In this document: one piece after another, positions 55,279 through 64,000 of the stretch | Position numbering within the stretch: the stretch's first letter is position 1 | How the letters are laid out: each line of letters begins with the position of its first letter | Source: Triplophysa rosa | Lineage: Eukaryota; Chordata; Actinopteri; Cypriniformes; Nemacheilidae | NCBI RefSeq assembly: GCF_024868665.1 | Contig: NC_079901.1 | Location: 2,760,628 to 2,824,627, forward strand | Direction of reading: 5' to 3' | DNA length: 64,000 nt | Notes under the pieces: model-generated | Databases searched by the model: none | What the model saw: only the letters and a program-made list of their open reading frames with translations | What the model was told of the DNA's origin: nothing | Position numbers and translations under genes: made by a program

Positions 55279-55762
55279 ATAAATTGACAAGATGTGCCAC
55301 TGCCATTACAATGAATGGAGCTGAATGCAACGCTCTATATGGCCGCTCTAGCGAAGAAAGCCCCTCCTTCCAGTAGAACAATCCAATCGTCAATCAATAA
55401 ATACTGACAATTCTCTGGGCGGGGCTTGTGTGAGGCTGTTGCCAGCATATGCGCAGTAGCTGAAGTGACCTCAAAAAAATGTCCTTGCAAACGTAGCATA
55501 TTGTTACGAAGCAAGCAAGTGTTACGAAGAGAGTTCAGGAGTGTACAGGTAGCTGGCTTGAAGTGTTGTTGAGAAAAAAATCCAATCTAGTCAGATGAGG
55601 TTATAGAATTTATTACACCTCCAAACAAGCTTGTGTGTGTGGTAATACAAACTTACATTTTCATTCATGCACACAGGACCATAAAAATCCACAGTCCACC
55701 AAACAAATAAGGAAAAAGGAAACTATGGACACAGGTGCCAATAAAGCCTGTGTGAGACTGTC
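55279..55762. other. Intergenic sequence, no gene seen
   Basis: No supportable coding frame or named repeat. Confidence 0.4.
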
Positions 55763-55765
55763 CTG

Positions 55766-56471
55766 GGGTGCGTTTCCCAAAGCATCGTTAGCCAACTATG
55801 GTCGCAAGTTCCTGCGTTCCAGCATAGTTAAACAATTTAAGTGTTTCCCAAAACCATCGTTCTAACGATCAATCGCAAGCAGCATTGCAAAGTTGCGTGG
55901 TTGGAACTACAGGTCTACAGTTGTGGTTAGAAGCATCGTTCCTTATTATTATGACATGTAGACTTGCATGCATTAAGCTTTTGATCAAAGTAAGCAAGCA
56001 ACACGCAGTGCATTCCATATCCATCATTCTAAATATATACAAATTAAATTTTACATCTTTTAGTTCGTCAAGAAAATAGTAGCGCTGTTGTTTGAAAAGG
56101 GCACATGACCTTCAGCCCGCAGGTGCTGGGGACCCTGGGGAATCCCTGGGGGGTAAGAGGACACTTATAAATGAATTAAATATAGTGAAATAAAATGACA
56201 GATAACAAAAACAGAATGCAATATATGTTATTTACAGCAAGAATTTGACATTAATTCGATCAGAACGTATTTATTAGTAGACGTCATTACTCCACCACCT
56301 GTGTGACGTCATCAGCTAGATTGTTGAACCAACTTGGTTCAAACAATTTATCTCTGACAGAGTTACTACGGTTTTGGGAAACAGTCGTAACTACATCGTT
56401 AATTTACCCAACGGTGCATCGTACTATGGTGGTTAACCAGCGAGTTATGTCGTTGTTCGGGAAACGCACCC
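55766..56471. mobile_element. Harbinger-like MITE with GGGTGCGTTTCCC ends
   Basis: Inverted ends GGGTGCGTTTCCC and GGGTGCGTTTCCCGAAC are flanked by a 3-bp duplication CTG (55763-55765, 56472-56474), as in PIF/Harbinger. It is 706 bp and non-coding. Palindromic ATCGTTAG-like sequence lies inside the left arm. Confidence 0.7.
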
Positions 56472-56680
56472 CTGATTGTCTTGAATGGGCGGAGCCAAGT
56501 GCTACTAGTGCGTGGTATTACTTGCAGTAGCATAAAAACATCTGAACAGAAAGTGTTTTATGAAAAACAACATTCTTTTATACATGACAAGTTCTTTAAT
56601 ATTATACAGCTTTTTAATAGCAATAAAAACAATGTCATTTTCTCTTTATTCGGAGCGTTGTTTTGTGTTCTGTCCCCTTT

Positions 56681-56725
56681 CCGAAGGGCCCTTCGGAGGG
56701 CGATATATCCCGTTTGGAACGCACT
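56681..56725 (-). mobile_element. Terminus of another GTGCGTTCC-type element
   Basis: On the minus strand it begins AGTGCGTTCCAAACGGG and leads to a perfect 16-bp palindrome CCGAAGGGCCCTTCGG (56681-56696). The other end was not identified. Confidence 0.45.
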
Positions 56726-57917
56726 GTAAGAACTGTGTGAACCTATTCTCTGTTCCACACTCTGCTGCAGCAGAATATGGCAGTAATGCAACAGACGTTG
56801 GATGCCAACTGCTGTAAACAAAAAGAAGAAAGTCATACCCAGGGGTGCGTTGAGTCCAAATTTGGCCCTGTCCCAAATGGCGCACTCCGGTCTTGTGGAC
56901 CTCCTCAGAGTCCACACTTGGTGACGTCAGGAAGTGCAGACCTATAGGGCACTAGGCACGAGTCCACAAGGGTATGTGGGAGTGCATTTTGGGACAGACT
57001 TGAGGTCATCACGCCGGAAAGAGCAAGGTGCTTTCTAATCACTCTTGCGGTACTTTGTTGTCATTCGCTGATCAGTCTGCGCAGCGCCGCATGAAGTCTA
57101 CAACACTTGTCCCATTGTTGTTATTTGGGAGAATTGGGACAGGAGCTGCCTGTTTTTATAGTTCTGTATTTCATATGTTGATATTGTCGTAAATTTATAG
57201 ACTGCCTGGATGTCCTCACCATACTAACAGCTCCCACATTCTCTAGGTCAAATCCTCTAATCTCAGCATACCCACTGGTATTATGAAACCCCACATTGGC
57301 ATTGAAAAGAGCATCTCACCTGCAGATGGCGTGCGCTGTCAGGAGTCGTCCTATGGGGCGGTGTCCGGTTGACCTCAGAAGGTTCGGTCACTGGGCTAGA
57401 TCATTGGATTTTCATTCAGGTTGAACCAATAAGTATATTTGTAATCACTTCACACAGAGACTTGTTAAAAGAGGTAAATCGAATCACCATAGTATATGGC
57501 TTCGGTTTAATAACAAATCATCCAAAGTAATCATACAAACATAACATAATGAAACAACGAAAAGGTTCAACATCTGAGTTCCCCTTTTATGGGGTCCACG
57601 TACAAAGGGTCATGTGCCAGGATGTACATCACTTATTTAGGCACTACACCTCATGACCTGCATCTTCTACCTAAGCATAAAACAGAATACCAGAGCAACA
57701 ACCTTTAACCACACTGGGGATAACATCTCGAGTTTATGGACGTTGACATCTGTTTCCCCCCATACATGAACATATACATGGGGAAGGCTTCACACCTTTT
57801 ACATTTCTAATGCATAAGCAGTTTAACTGCTGACCTTTTCACCCTTATTCTTAGGAGTGGAGGTGTCAAAACAATAGCCTGCTACTATCTATATATGTTG
57901 CAGAAGCATAAGCATTA

Positions 57918-58208
57918 TTACAGAGTACAACTTAAATCTACAGCCAGCGCTAATTCTTCAGTCAGAGCCAAAGAGTTAACCTCGGCTGTGATCACTTCTA
58001 AATTAGAACAAAGGTTATTATCTAATAATATTTCCCTTGCAAGCCTCAGTAATTTTTTATTGATACGTTCTTGCTGACGAATCAACATCATCATTTGAGT
58101 GGCTTTGGAAATCATATCACTTGTTGATTTCCGAAGGCTTGGTTTTACGCCTGGTCTTCTTCTCCTTGATCCTGATTTTCTCTTCTCTTTTCTGGAGACC
58201 TTGAACAA
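57918..58208 (-). CDS. Unrecognised basic 96-residue frame inside a transposon
   Basis: It starts MFKVSRKEKRKSGSRRRRPG and then has a helical Met/Gln/Leu-rich stretch (MMMLIRQQERINKKLLRL). The basic head and helical tail are reminiscent of the C-terminal part of the Myb/SANT-like accessory protein of Harbinger elements. No Trp-rich SANT repeat is visible. It may equally be a chance frame. Confidence 0.25.
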   Translation of the reverse strand: MFKVSRKEKRKSGSRRRRPGVKPSLRKSTSDMISKATQMMMLIRQQERINKKLLRLAREILLDNNLCSNLEVITAEVNSLALTEELALAVDLSCTL

Positions 58209-58571
58209 TCAAATCATGCATGTCCTACTTTATGGGTTCAAGGCGAAAAATCCCTTCTCTTTCCCTTTTTAGCATGTGCATCAAATACAACAATATGCCA
58301 CCTGAGCATTATGCAATAGAAAGTTATGTTTGTAATTCATTCGTTTGGCATGACGTAAATGCAACTGCTTATGTATATTTATTTATTTATTTGTATACAC
58401 TATACTTATATGCATATTAAGAACACATTATGCACATTATGTTGTTATTTAATATATCTCTATAATACAGAAGCTGTGTTGTTCAGCTTTACAGAGCCCA
58501 GTGACAACTACTATATAAATCTACAACAAAACATGGCTTATTACCTTAAGTAAGAAAATGCACTGCATTAA

Positions 58572-58807
58572 GGCCCGGTTTCACAGACAAGGTTTATCTT
58601 AAACCAGGACTATGCCTTAGTTGGATTAGGATATTTGAGTCACTTTTTGAAAAATGCTTTAGAAAGAAACATTATGCGCATCTTTAGACAAAACAATGGA
58701 ACTGACCTATTTTACGATATGTTAGGGCAAGTTATTTTCAGTTGAGACAGCTCAAACATTAATTTAAGTCTGGGACTAGCCTTAAACCTTGTCTGTGAAA
58801 CCGGGCC
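58572..58807. mobile_element. Harbinger-type MITE with GGCCCGGTTTCACAGAC ends
   Basis: Perfect inverted ends GGCCCGGTTTCACAGACAAG are flanked by TAA (58569-58571, 58808-58810), the 3-bp duplication typical of PIF/Harbinger. It is 236 bp and nested in the 56864-59039 element. Confidence 0.85.
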
Positions 58808-59351
58808 TAAAAGTTTTTATTCTTGAATAGGTGGCTTAATAGAAAATAAATAAACAATAATGTGAATAAGAAATTAATTTAAAATTTTATCAAAACATAC
58901 ATTTAAAAATGTATCCGTCATGCATGTTTATAACGTATATGTCTGACATCCACGACAATCCATTCTGTGATTGATGTCCACGAGATTTAAGTCCACAAAA
59001 CCGCAAGTCCACATGAAGTGCGCCATTTTGGACAGGGCCTTTTTATTCCCTTCACTCGCAAATTTCCCTCAGTCTCGTTGACTCGGATGTGTTTAAATGG
59101 AACGCACTAAGCCCTTGATCACTTGGTATTCACTTTGAAGCTGAATTATTAAATAAATCCCTATTCATTTATGAATTTGTTTTATGCACCATTTTATATA
59201 CCTATCAGTTCTTGTAGAAAATATATAGTTCTTGTAAATATATAGATGGCTATAAGCTTGTCACAGAGACCCTGTAACCAGAGACATTTAGTTTGAATAG
59301 ACTCTTGTTTTAAGCTGGACTTGTACATACTTCAACACATACACTACATAC

Positions 59352-60368
59352 TAGGGATGGGCACGATTACTCGAGTACTCGAACGCGACAGTGACGATCG
59401 ATAGTGAAAACGATGATCGATTGGGGGTTTAAATACAGTTTTTAATTATTTTCTTTCTTTCTGATTGGTTATGCTGGCATTTCGGGTTGTGCCCAGAAAT
59501 TTGATTGTTGCGTTGCGAGAGTTTGCGGTCCAGAGTCAAGTCCGGAGCACAGAAGGGCATATTGAAAGCGCACAGCGATGCTTGGTTTCACTTTGATAAA
59601 CCTGACGAAAATACAGTCTAGTGCAAAATGTACGGCGCCAAGCAGCATACAAAACATACAAATCTACTACAAGTTTGATCCGTTATCATCTTACACTCTG
59701 TCTAACGTTACACCGCACGCGAGCGGCGCGATGCAACATGGCGAAAGCAAAAAGAAACTGGACGTTTGTCTTTGCGCTGCATCCAGTGTGCACAGAATTT
59801 CTGTTTGTTGTATTGTTTTCAATCCATTCCCATGGAAGCTGAGCTCGCGTTGCGCTCGCGGAGCAAAGCGAGCATTCCTCTTCTCCGCGAGCGCCACGTG
59901 AACGTGCGCTGAAGTTCATAAGAAATTGAATGGATTAAAAACGCTCACCCTGCTCCGCACCAGTATATTTGGAGACAAAATGTCAGGTGAGACCACTACT
60001 ATCAGACAGACTTGTCAGACGAGCATAAGAGACTTTACCGTCAGACACTGACAGACAGAAATGTGACAGGGCAGAGATGACGTTTCATCTCACGCTGATA
60101 TTTCTTTTAAATGTTTACTTTGTTTTCAAAAACATTGATTGTTAGATTATTAAAAATTCACTGTGTCGATTTAATTATTTACTCAATCTTATAGTTTTAT
60201 TAACATAAATTTTCGTATCAGTGTTGTAATTAAAATATTTTCATTGTCACCATGGTATGGGGGACACGCCCCGCCCCCTCTAATGCCCCGCCCCCAATTA
60301 ATCGAGTACTCGTTTTTCAAACCTGTCCAGTACTCGAAATGAAATATGATCAGAAATGCCCATCCCTA
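59352..60368 (+). mobile_element. hAT element with BED-finger remnant
   Basis: The ends TAGGGATGGGCACGATTAC and (inverse) TAGGGATGGGCATTTCTG are flanked by a perfect 8-bp duplication CTACATAC (59344-59351, 60369-60376). It is 1017 bp. The plus strand around 59580-59690 reads HFDKPDENTV and HTKHTN, the conserved part of a BED zinc finger, then breaks. The catalytic region is absent. Confidence 0.85.
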
Positions 60369-60376
60369 CTACATAC

Positions 60377-61715
60377 ATCTCTGTTATTCGCAACTATGCA
60401 TCAAGTTTACGCAGAAATGTTTGTGATCCTATCAGTATGTGTTTGTTGATTGTTGTTGTCTGGCACGTAGCACTGGGGTTTTGTTTTCTTTAGTTGAATG
60501 TTTAATAAGTTACACCTTAAGAATGGCTTTGCTTATGGGTGTGGAAAGGGAATAAACACTACAGCAAGTATTCATGTTAAAGGTTTATTTCTTGGAACCA
60601 TGGCCTTCTTCAGATGATGATGATGATTTTAAATGCCGTTTGGCAAACCAAACTTTAAAGGTGCATTCCCGCCACCAACTGGACTGGAGTGTGGAGGACT
60701 ACATGATAGGTGACATAACTAAAATAAAATAAATTTACCTACAAGCTTACCTACAAGTACCAATATTACAGTTGGTGTCAGAAGATTTTTGTTACTACTG
60801 GGTTCGACTTTTTTTGCTGGCATGCCACCCAAAACGAAAAAGCAGCCTGATTAAGTTACTACATCAGATGTGGAACAGGGTGCTTCAGGAGGAATTCCAG
60901 ATAGTTACTGCTACCTGGTATGAAAAAGAATTACAGATGATGCAACAACTTTATTTACATATCCAAACAGTTATACTCAGGTACAGGTTCATCTTGGAAT
61001 TCTAACAGTGAAAACAGAACCACGGTAAGTCGTCAACCAGATAGCACAGGTACATCTGTAAGATGTCTGCTAAAAATCTGGAAAACATCTGTTGTGTAAC
61101 AACATCTGCTAAACATCTTAGAAAGAGTTGTTGTACATCCATTCTAAATCATACACATCTTACAGACATCTAGATCTGACAGAAGATGTCTCGGAGATGT
61201 AGGACAGATGAGCAAACAGCATCTGCCAGATGTCTTGCAGATGAAAATGCAGACATCAAATAGATGTCTGCCAGATGTATGTGTGCTACCAGTCTATATT
61301 CCATTCCTGCCACTAGAAGGCGCCATCCAATTGTTTAGTCCAGACTCCAGAGTTATGTATTTTGTAAAACTGCTTTTTATCACATGATTAGAAACACCAC
61401 ATTAATTAACGTTATATGTTTGCACTTGCTAAGTGTGTCCCGGGTTAGAAATAACGTAGGCTCACTTGGGATCTTCACACCCACTAGAACACTTGGGCCA
61501 AAAACAGGAAATACGTCATGAAAGTAGTCAAGTGGTCAAGTGCAAAGACCGCAAGTGGGGGTATTTGGACGCAGCCTACTCCCTCGGTCAAAATTAAGGG
61601 AACGAGGGTCTGTCCATATAAACAAAGTGAGACGCACTTCAAAATGGCGGCGGGGATTCCCCTGAGGGGAAGTGCTTAGGGACGTTTGCGAGGTCCTTTC
61701 TAAAAGTGAAGTGGA
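60377..61715. other. Intergenic sequence with ACATCT-rich block
   Basis: No gene. About 61050-61300 is dense in AGATGTCTG/ACATCTG words on both strands, like a degenerate tandem or palindromic repeat. A terminus AGTGCGTTCC-like reading from 61724 leftwards (GGGTGCGTTCCACTTCAC on the minus strand) marks another DNA element of unknown extent. Confidence 0.4.
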
Positions 61716-61829
61716 ACGCACCCCAGGGGTGCCTCACACGTCCTGAAAAGTGAAGCTGCGCGCTCTTTGATCGTCCCCTAGTGGCTGGCTACTTACATTT
61801 TATCTTAAATGTGTGCTTTTCATTGTGTG

Positions 61830-61832
61830 CGC

Positions 61833-61863
<31 letters not shown>

Positions 61864-61882
61864 TGTGTGTGTGTGTGTATGC
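61830..61882 (+). repeat. GT/GC microsatellite
   Basis: A run of (GTGT)n mixed with (GCGT)n. Confidence 0.9.
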
Positions 61883-61904
61883 GTGCGTTCATGTTTTTAT
61901 ATCC

Positions 61905-62128
61905 CGGTGGGGACCTAAACCTGAATGCAGACCAACACATGGGGACTCGTGTCACCGTGGGGACCAAAATTGAGGTCCCCATGGGCAAAAAAGCTTAGAA
62001 ATTGTACAGAACGATATTTTTTTAAAATCTAAAAATGCAAAAAGTTTTCTATGATCTTTAGGTTTAGGGGATAAAATATACAGTTTGTACAGTATAAAAA
62101 ACATGCCTATGGACTGTCCCCACGGAGA
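61905..62128. mobile_element. MITE with CCCGGTGGGGACC ends
   Basis: TATCCCGGTGGGGAC at the left is partly mirrored by GTCCCCACGGAGATA at the right. The inner GGACCAAAATTGAGGTCCCC is a known palindromic fish repeat. It lies next to a GT microsatellite and before a LINE tail. Confidence 0.5.
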
Positions 62129-62129
62129 T

Positions 62130-62365
62130 AATAAATCAGACATGTGCGTGTCTGTGTGCATTTGTGTGTGTCTATGTCTATGTGTGTTAGTACGTGTGCA
62201 TATTGTGTATGTGGGTGTGTCTGTCTTCTGTGTTTTCACCTTTTTTTTGTTTTTACATGTATAACTTTAAATGTTTTGCTTATAGTCAATATGTCTCATG
62301 TACAGCTGCTTTGTAACAATAAAAATAGTAAAAAGCGCTCTATAAATAAAATTGACTTGACTTGA
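62130..62365 (+). mobile_element. LINE 3' tail fragment (copy A/B family), plus strand
   Basis: It matches the CA/GT-rich 3'UTR and the ending GCTGCTTTGTAACAATAAAA of LINE copies A and B in opposite orientation. It ends in a short TTGAC repeat. Only the last about 230 bases were inserted. Confidence 0.75.
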
Positions 62366-62429
62366 CTTGGCTGCAGTACAGGTCATAAACTCTGCCCTCT
62401 CCATGTAAACAAATGGGACAGGAGCCCGT

Positions 62430-62488
62430 TACAGCTGCTTTGTAACAATGAAAATTGTAAAAACGCTATATAAATAAAGTTGAGTTGA
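62430..62488 (+). mobile_element. Second, very short LINE 3' tail
   Basis: CAGCTGCTTTGTAACAATG and ATAAATAAAGTTGAGTTGAG repeat the terminal about 59 bases of the same LINE family, 65 bases after the preceding tail and in the same orientation. Confidence 0.7.
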
Positions 62489-62639
62489 GGAGCCAAACTA
62501 TAAAATCCAATTACACTTTTTTACAAAGATGTTTTCTAGTACTTCGGTAAGTTTTTATCACGTTGATGTATGTCCAAGTGTTAGTTTTTTTAATAAGTTT
62601 GGTTTTAGTAAGTTATAAGATGTTATAAAAAAGGGGTGT

Positions 62640-63075
62640 GGTAACATGATTTCTTATGCCCTGTTCACATGAACACGGGTATTTTCAAAACTGCAGTTTG
62701 GCTGTCCGTCCACATGCAAACGCAGTAATCGGTCACTGAAACCGAACTTTTTTGAAAACTTCTGCCAGGGTGAAGATTTATTAGAAACACCGGTTTCCGT
62801 GTTGTCGTGTATAACGAAGTTGGAGTATGTCGCTGGAATGCGTGCTGTCGGTACACGATCCGGGATGCCTGCACGATCCGTCCGCGCATGTGCGTAATTA
62901 CGTAGTAGAAAACGCGAATGCGCAAATGATAATTCTGTTTTGCGACGATTTACGACACTGCACGATCTGTTACACGCTTGCGCACCTTTGTACCATGACT
63001 TTCACTACTGTCCACCTCTGGTCTCACGTCACTTCTGTGTGCACACTATGCGTTCTTTCAAGTCATTTCCATTGT
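62640..63075. other. Probable hAT MITE, boundaries unclear
   Basis: Contains GTTCACATGAACACGGG and CTGCCAGGGTGAAGATTTA, words typical of a cyprinid hAT MITE. It abuts the truncated 5' end of the following LINE. No clean termini are seen. Confidence 0.35.
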
Positions 63076-63084
63076 CAGTTTCCA

Positions 63085-63549
63085 ATCGTCCGGAACGTAC
63101 GCGCTTCCTCCACTAAAGGTAAGGTGTGCACTCATTGTTTTCCTGGCGCCCGTGTTCTTGATGTCTCTGCGATCCTGAAGGACGATGCTAACGTCAGAGC
63201 TGTCGTGCTGCACGCGGGGGTGAATGACGTCAGGATGAGGCAGTCGGAGATCCTGAAGAGGGACTTCAGGAGTCTGATCGAGACGGTATGCAATGCATCG
63301 CCCACGGCGAGGATCATCGTATCAGTGCCGCTTCCTACCTACCGATGAGGGAATGAAAAGTTCAGTAGACTATTTGCTCTAAATAAATGGTTGATGTCAT
63401 GGTGTATTGAACAGAAGCTGCTCTTTGTTAATAATTTTTATCTGTTCTGGGAGCGACCTAGGCTCTTCCGCCCTGACGGCCTGCACCCCAGCAGCATCGG
63501 AGCGGTTCTTCTGTCTGACAACATCTCAAAGACGCTACGCACCGCTTGA
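63085..63549 (+). pseudogene. LINE ORF1, SGNH/GDSL-type esterase fragment
   Basis: The frame reads THCFPGARVLDVSA, then VVLHAGVNDVR (the G-x-N-D block of SGNH hydrolases), and ends with FRPDGLHPSSIG (the D-x-x-H catalytic block). The GDS nucleophile block expected just upstream is lost at the truncation. A TGA at 63346-63348 interrupts the frame between the N and H blocks. Esterase-bearing ORF1 proteins are known from zebrafish L2-type LINEs. Confidence 0.8.
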
Positions 63550-63689
63550 CTACGTCTCCCAGCGGTAAGTCAAAACTTTAACCATAGTCTGTTTTCCTCC
63601 CACTCATCTGTTATAAATGTTACTGCTTCCAAATGCATAGAGACTGTGTCTGTCCCCCGAATAATACTACAAAATAACAAAATAACCAA

Positions 63690-64000
63690 ATCTCAGAGAA
63701 AAAATCTAATCGTGATTAAACCTGAGGACAATGTAATAAACGACCAAATAAACTCATAAAGTTCGGCCTACTTAATATTAGATCACTAAATTCAAAAGCA
63801 GTTATTGTAAATGAAATGATCACAGACAACAGTTTTGATATACTTTGCCTTACCGAAACCTGGCTTAAACCAAATGATTATTACGGTCTAAACGAGTGTA
63901 CCCCACCAAGCTACTGTTATATGCATGAGCCACGTCCGGTTGGTCGAGGTGGCGGTGTCGCAACAATCTTTAGAGACTTTCTTAATGTAACTCAGAGAAC
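63690..64000 (+). CDS. LINE ORF2 N-terminus, APE endonuclease (partial at window end)
   Basis: The frame is open to the window edge and reads [29 protein letters not shown] and GRGGGVATI. These are the N-terminal blocks of an APE-type LINE endonuclease, including the catalytic Glu of the TETWL motif. Whether the downstream RT is intact cannot be seen. Confidence 0.8.

Larger units (their letters stand above)
56864..59039. mobile_element. DNA element with GGCCCTGTCC ends (Harbinger-like)
   Basis: The left end GGCCCTGTCCCAAATGGCG is matched in inverse by GGCCCTGTCCAAAATGGCG at the right, with TTT on both sides as a possible 3-bp duplication. It is 2176 bp and contains a nested 236-bp MITE. A 96-residue basic minus-strand frame (57918-58208) is the only coding hint. 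Confidence 0.6.
63076..64000 (+). mobile_element. LINE 5' region with esterase ORF1 (copy D), runs off the window
   Basis: An ORF1 esterase fragment is followed about 210 bases later by the start of an APE endonuclease, in the order of a fish L2/CR1-group LINE. The 5' side is truncated within ORF1. The element continues beyond 64000. Confidence 0.8.

Overview
This is vertebrate nuclear DNA, most likely from a cyprinid or other otophysan teleost. It carries two spliced vertebrate housekeeping genes among long AT-rich introns. The fish-type repeat load includes L2/CR1-group LINEs, a V-domain tRNA SINE, many hAT, Tc1/mariner, PIF/Harbinger and TTAA-type elements, CA/GT microsatellites and one endogenous retrovirus. 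All calls come from reading the sequence; no database search was run.

Host genes. cox4i1 (cytochrome c oxidase subunit 4) lies on the minus strand at 798-1604, with four coding exons giving 169 codons. emc8 (ER membrane protein complex subunit 8) lies head-to-head on the plus strand. Its five coding exons (2848-3054, 16217-16293, 16380-16449, 16532-16626, 52642-52801) sum to 202 codons plus stop. They share a short intergenic promoter (about 2400-2847) with ETS/GABP-type GGAA sites. This is the same neighbour arrangement known in mammals. About 730-3190 is free of recognisable transposons.

emc8 intron 1 (13 kb). A hAT relic comes first. Next is a 2.8 kb element with TATGG ends, a 6-bp target duplication and long inverted arms carrying 26-bp arrays. 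A second element of the same end type follows at 8322-9479. A V-SINE and a 5'-truncated LINE come next. An apparently intact Tc1/mariner element (12434-13654, DD36E by count) and a 704-bp hAT MITE that ends 64 bp before exon 2 complete the intron.

emc8 intron 4 (36 kb). A nearly full-length but broken LINE (16791-23860, minus) carries three later transposons nested in it. Then come a second copy of the hAT MITE, another hAT element and further MITE debris. A 14.3 kb provirus follows (31041-45372, minus strand, target duplication CACT). Its gag gene is interrupted by a LINE insertion, its pol and env are broken, and its 3' LTR is cut short by a deletion. Last is an intron-containing, frameshifted Tc1-like element (47481-50346) whose transposase begins with a perfect GQGRG repeat array.

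Downstream of emc8 (52.9-64 kb) no host gene is visible. The interval is a mosaic of hAT, TTAA-type and Harbinger-like MITEs, LINE 3' tails, and at the window edge the 5' part of a LINE whose ORF1 encodes an SGNH/GDSL-type esterase. The transposons dominate the length, but cox4i1 and emc8 look intact and correctly spliced.
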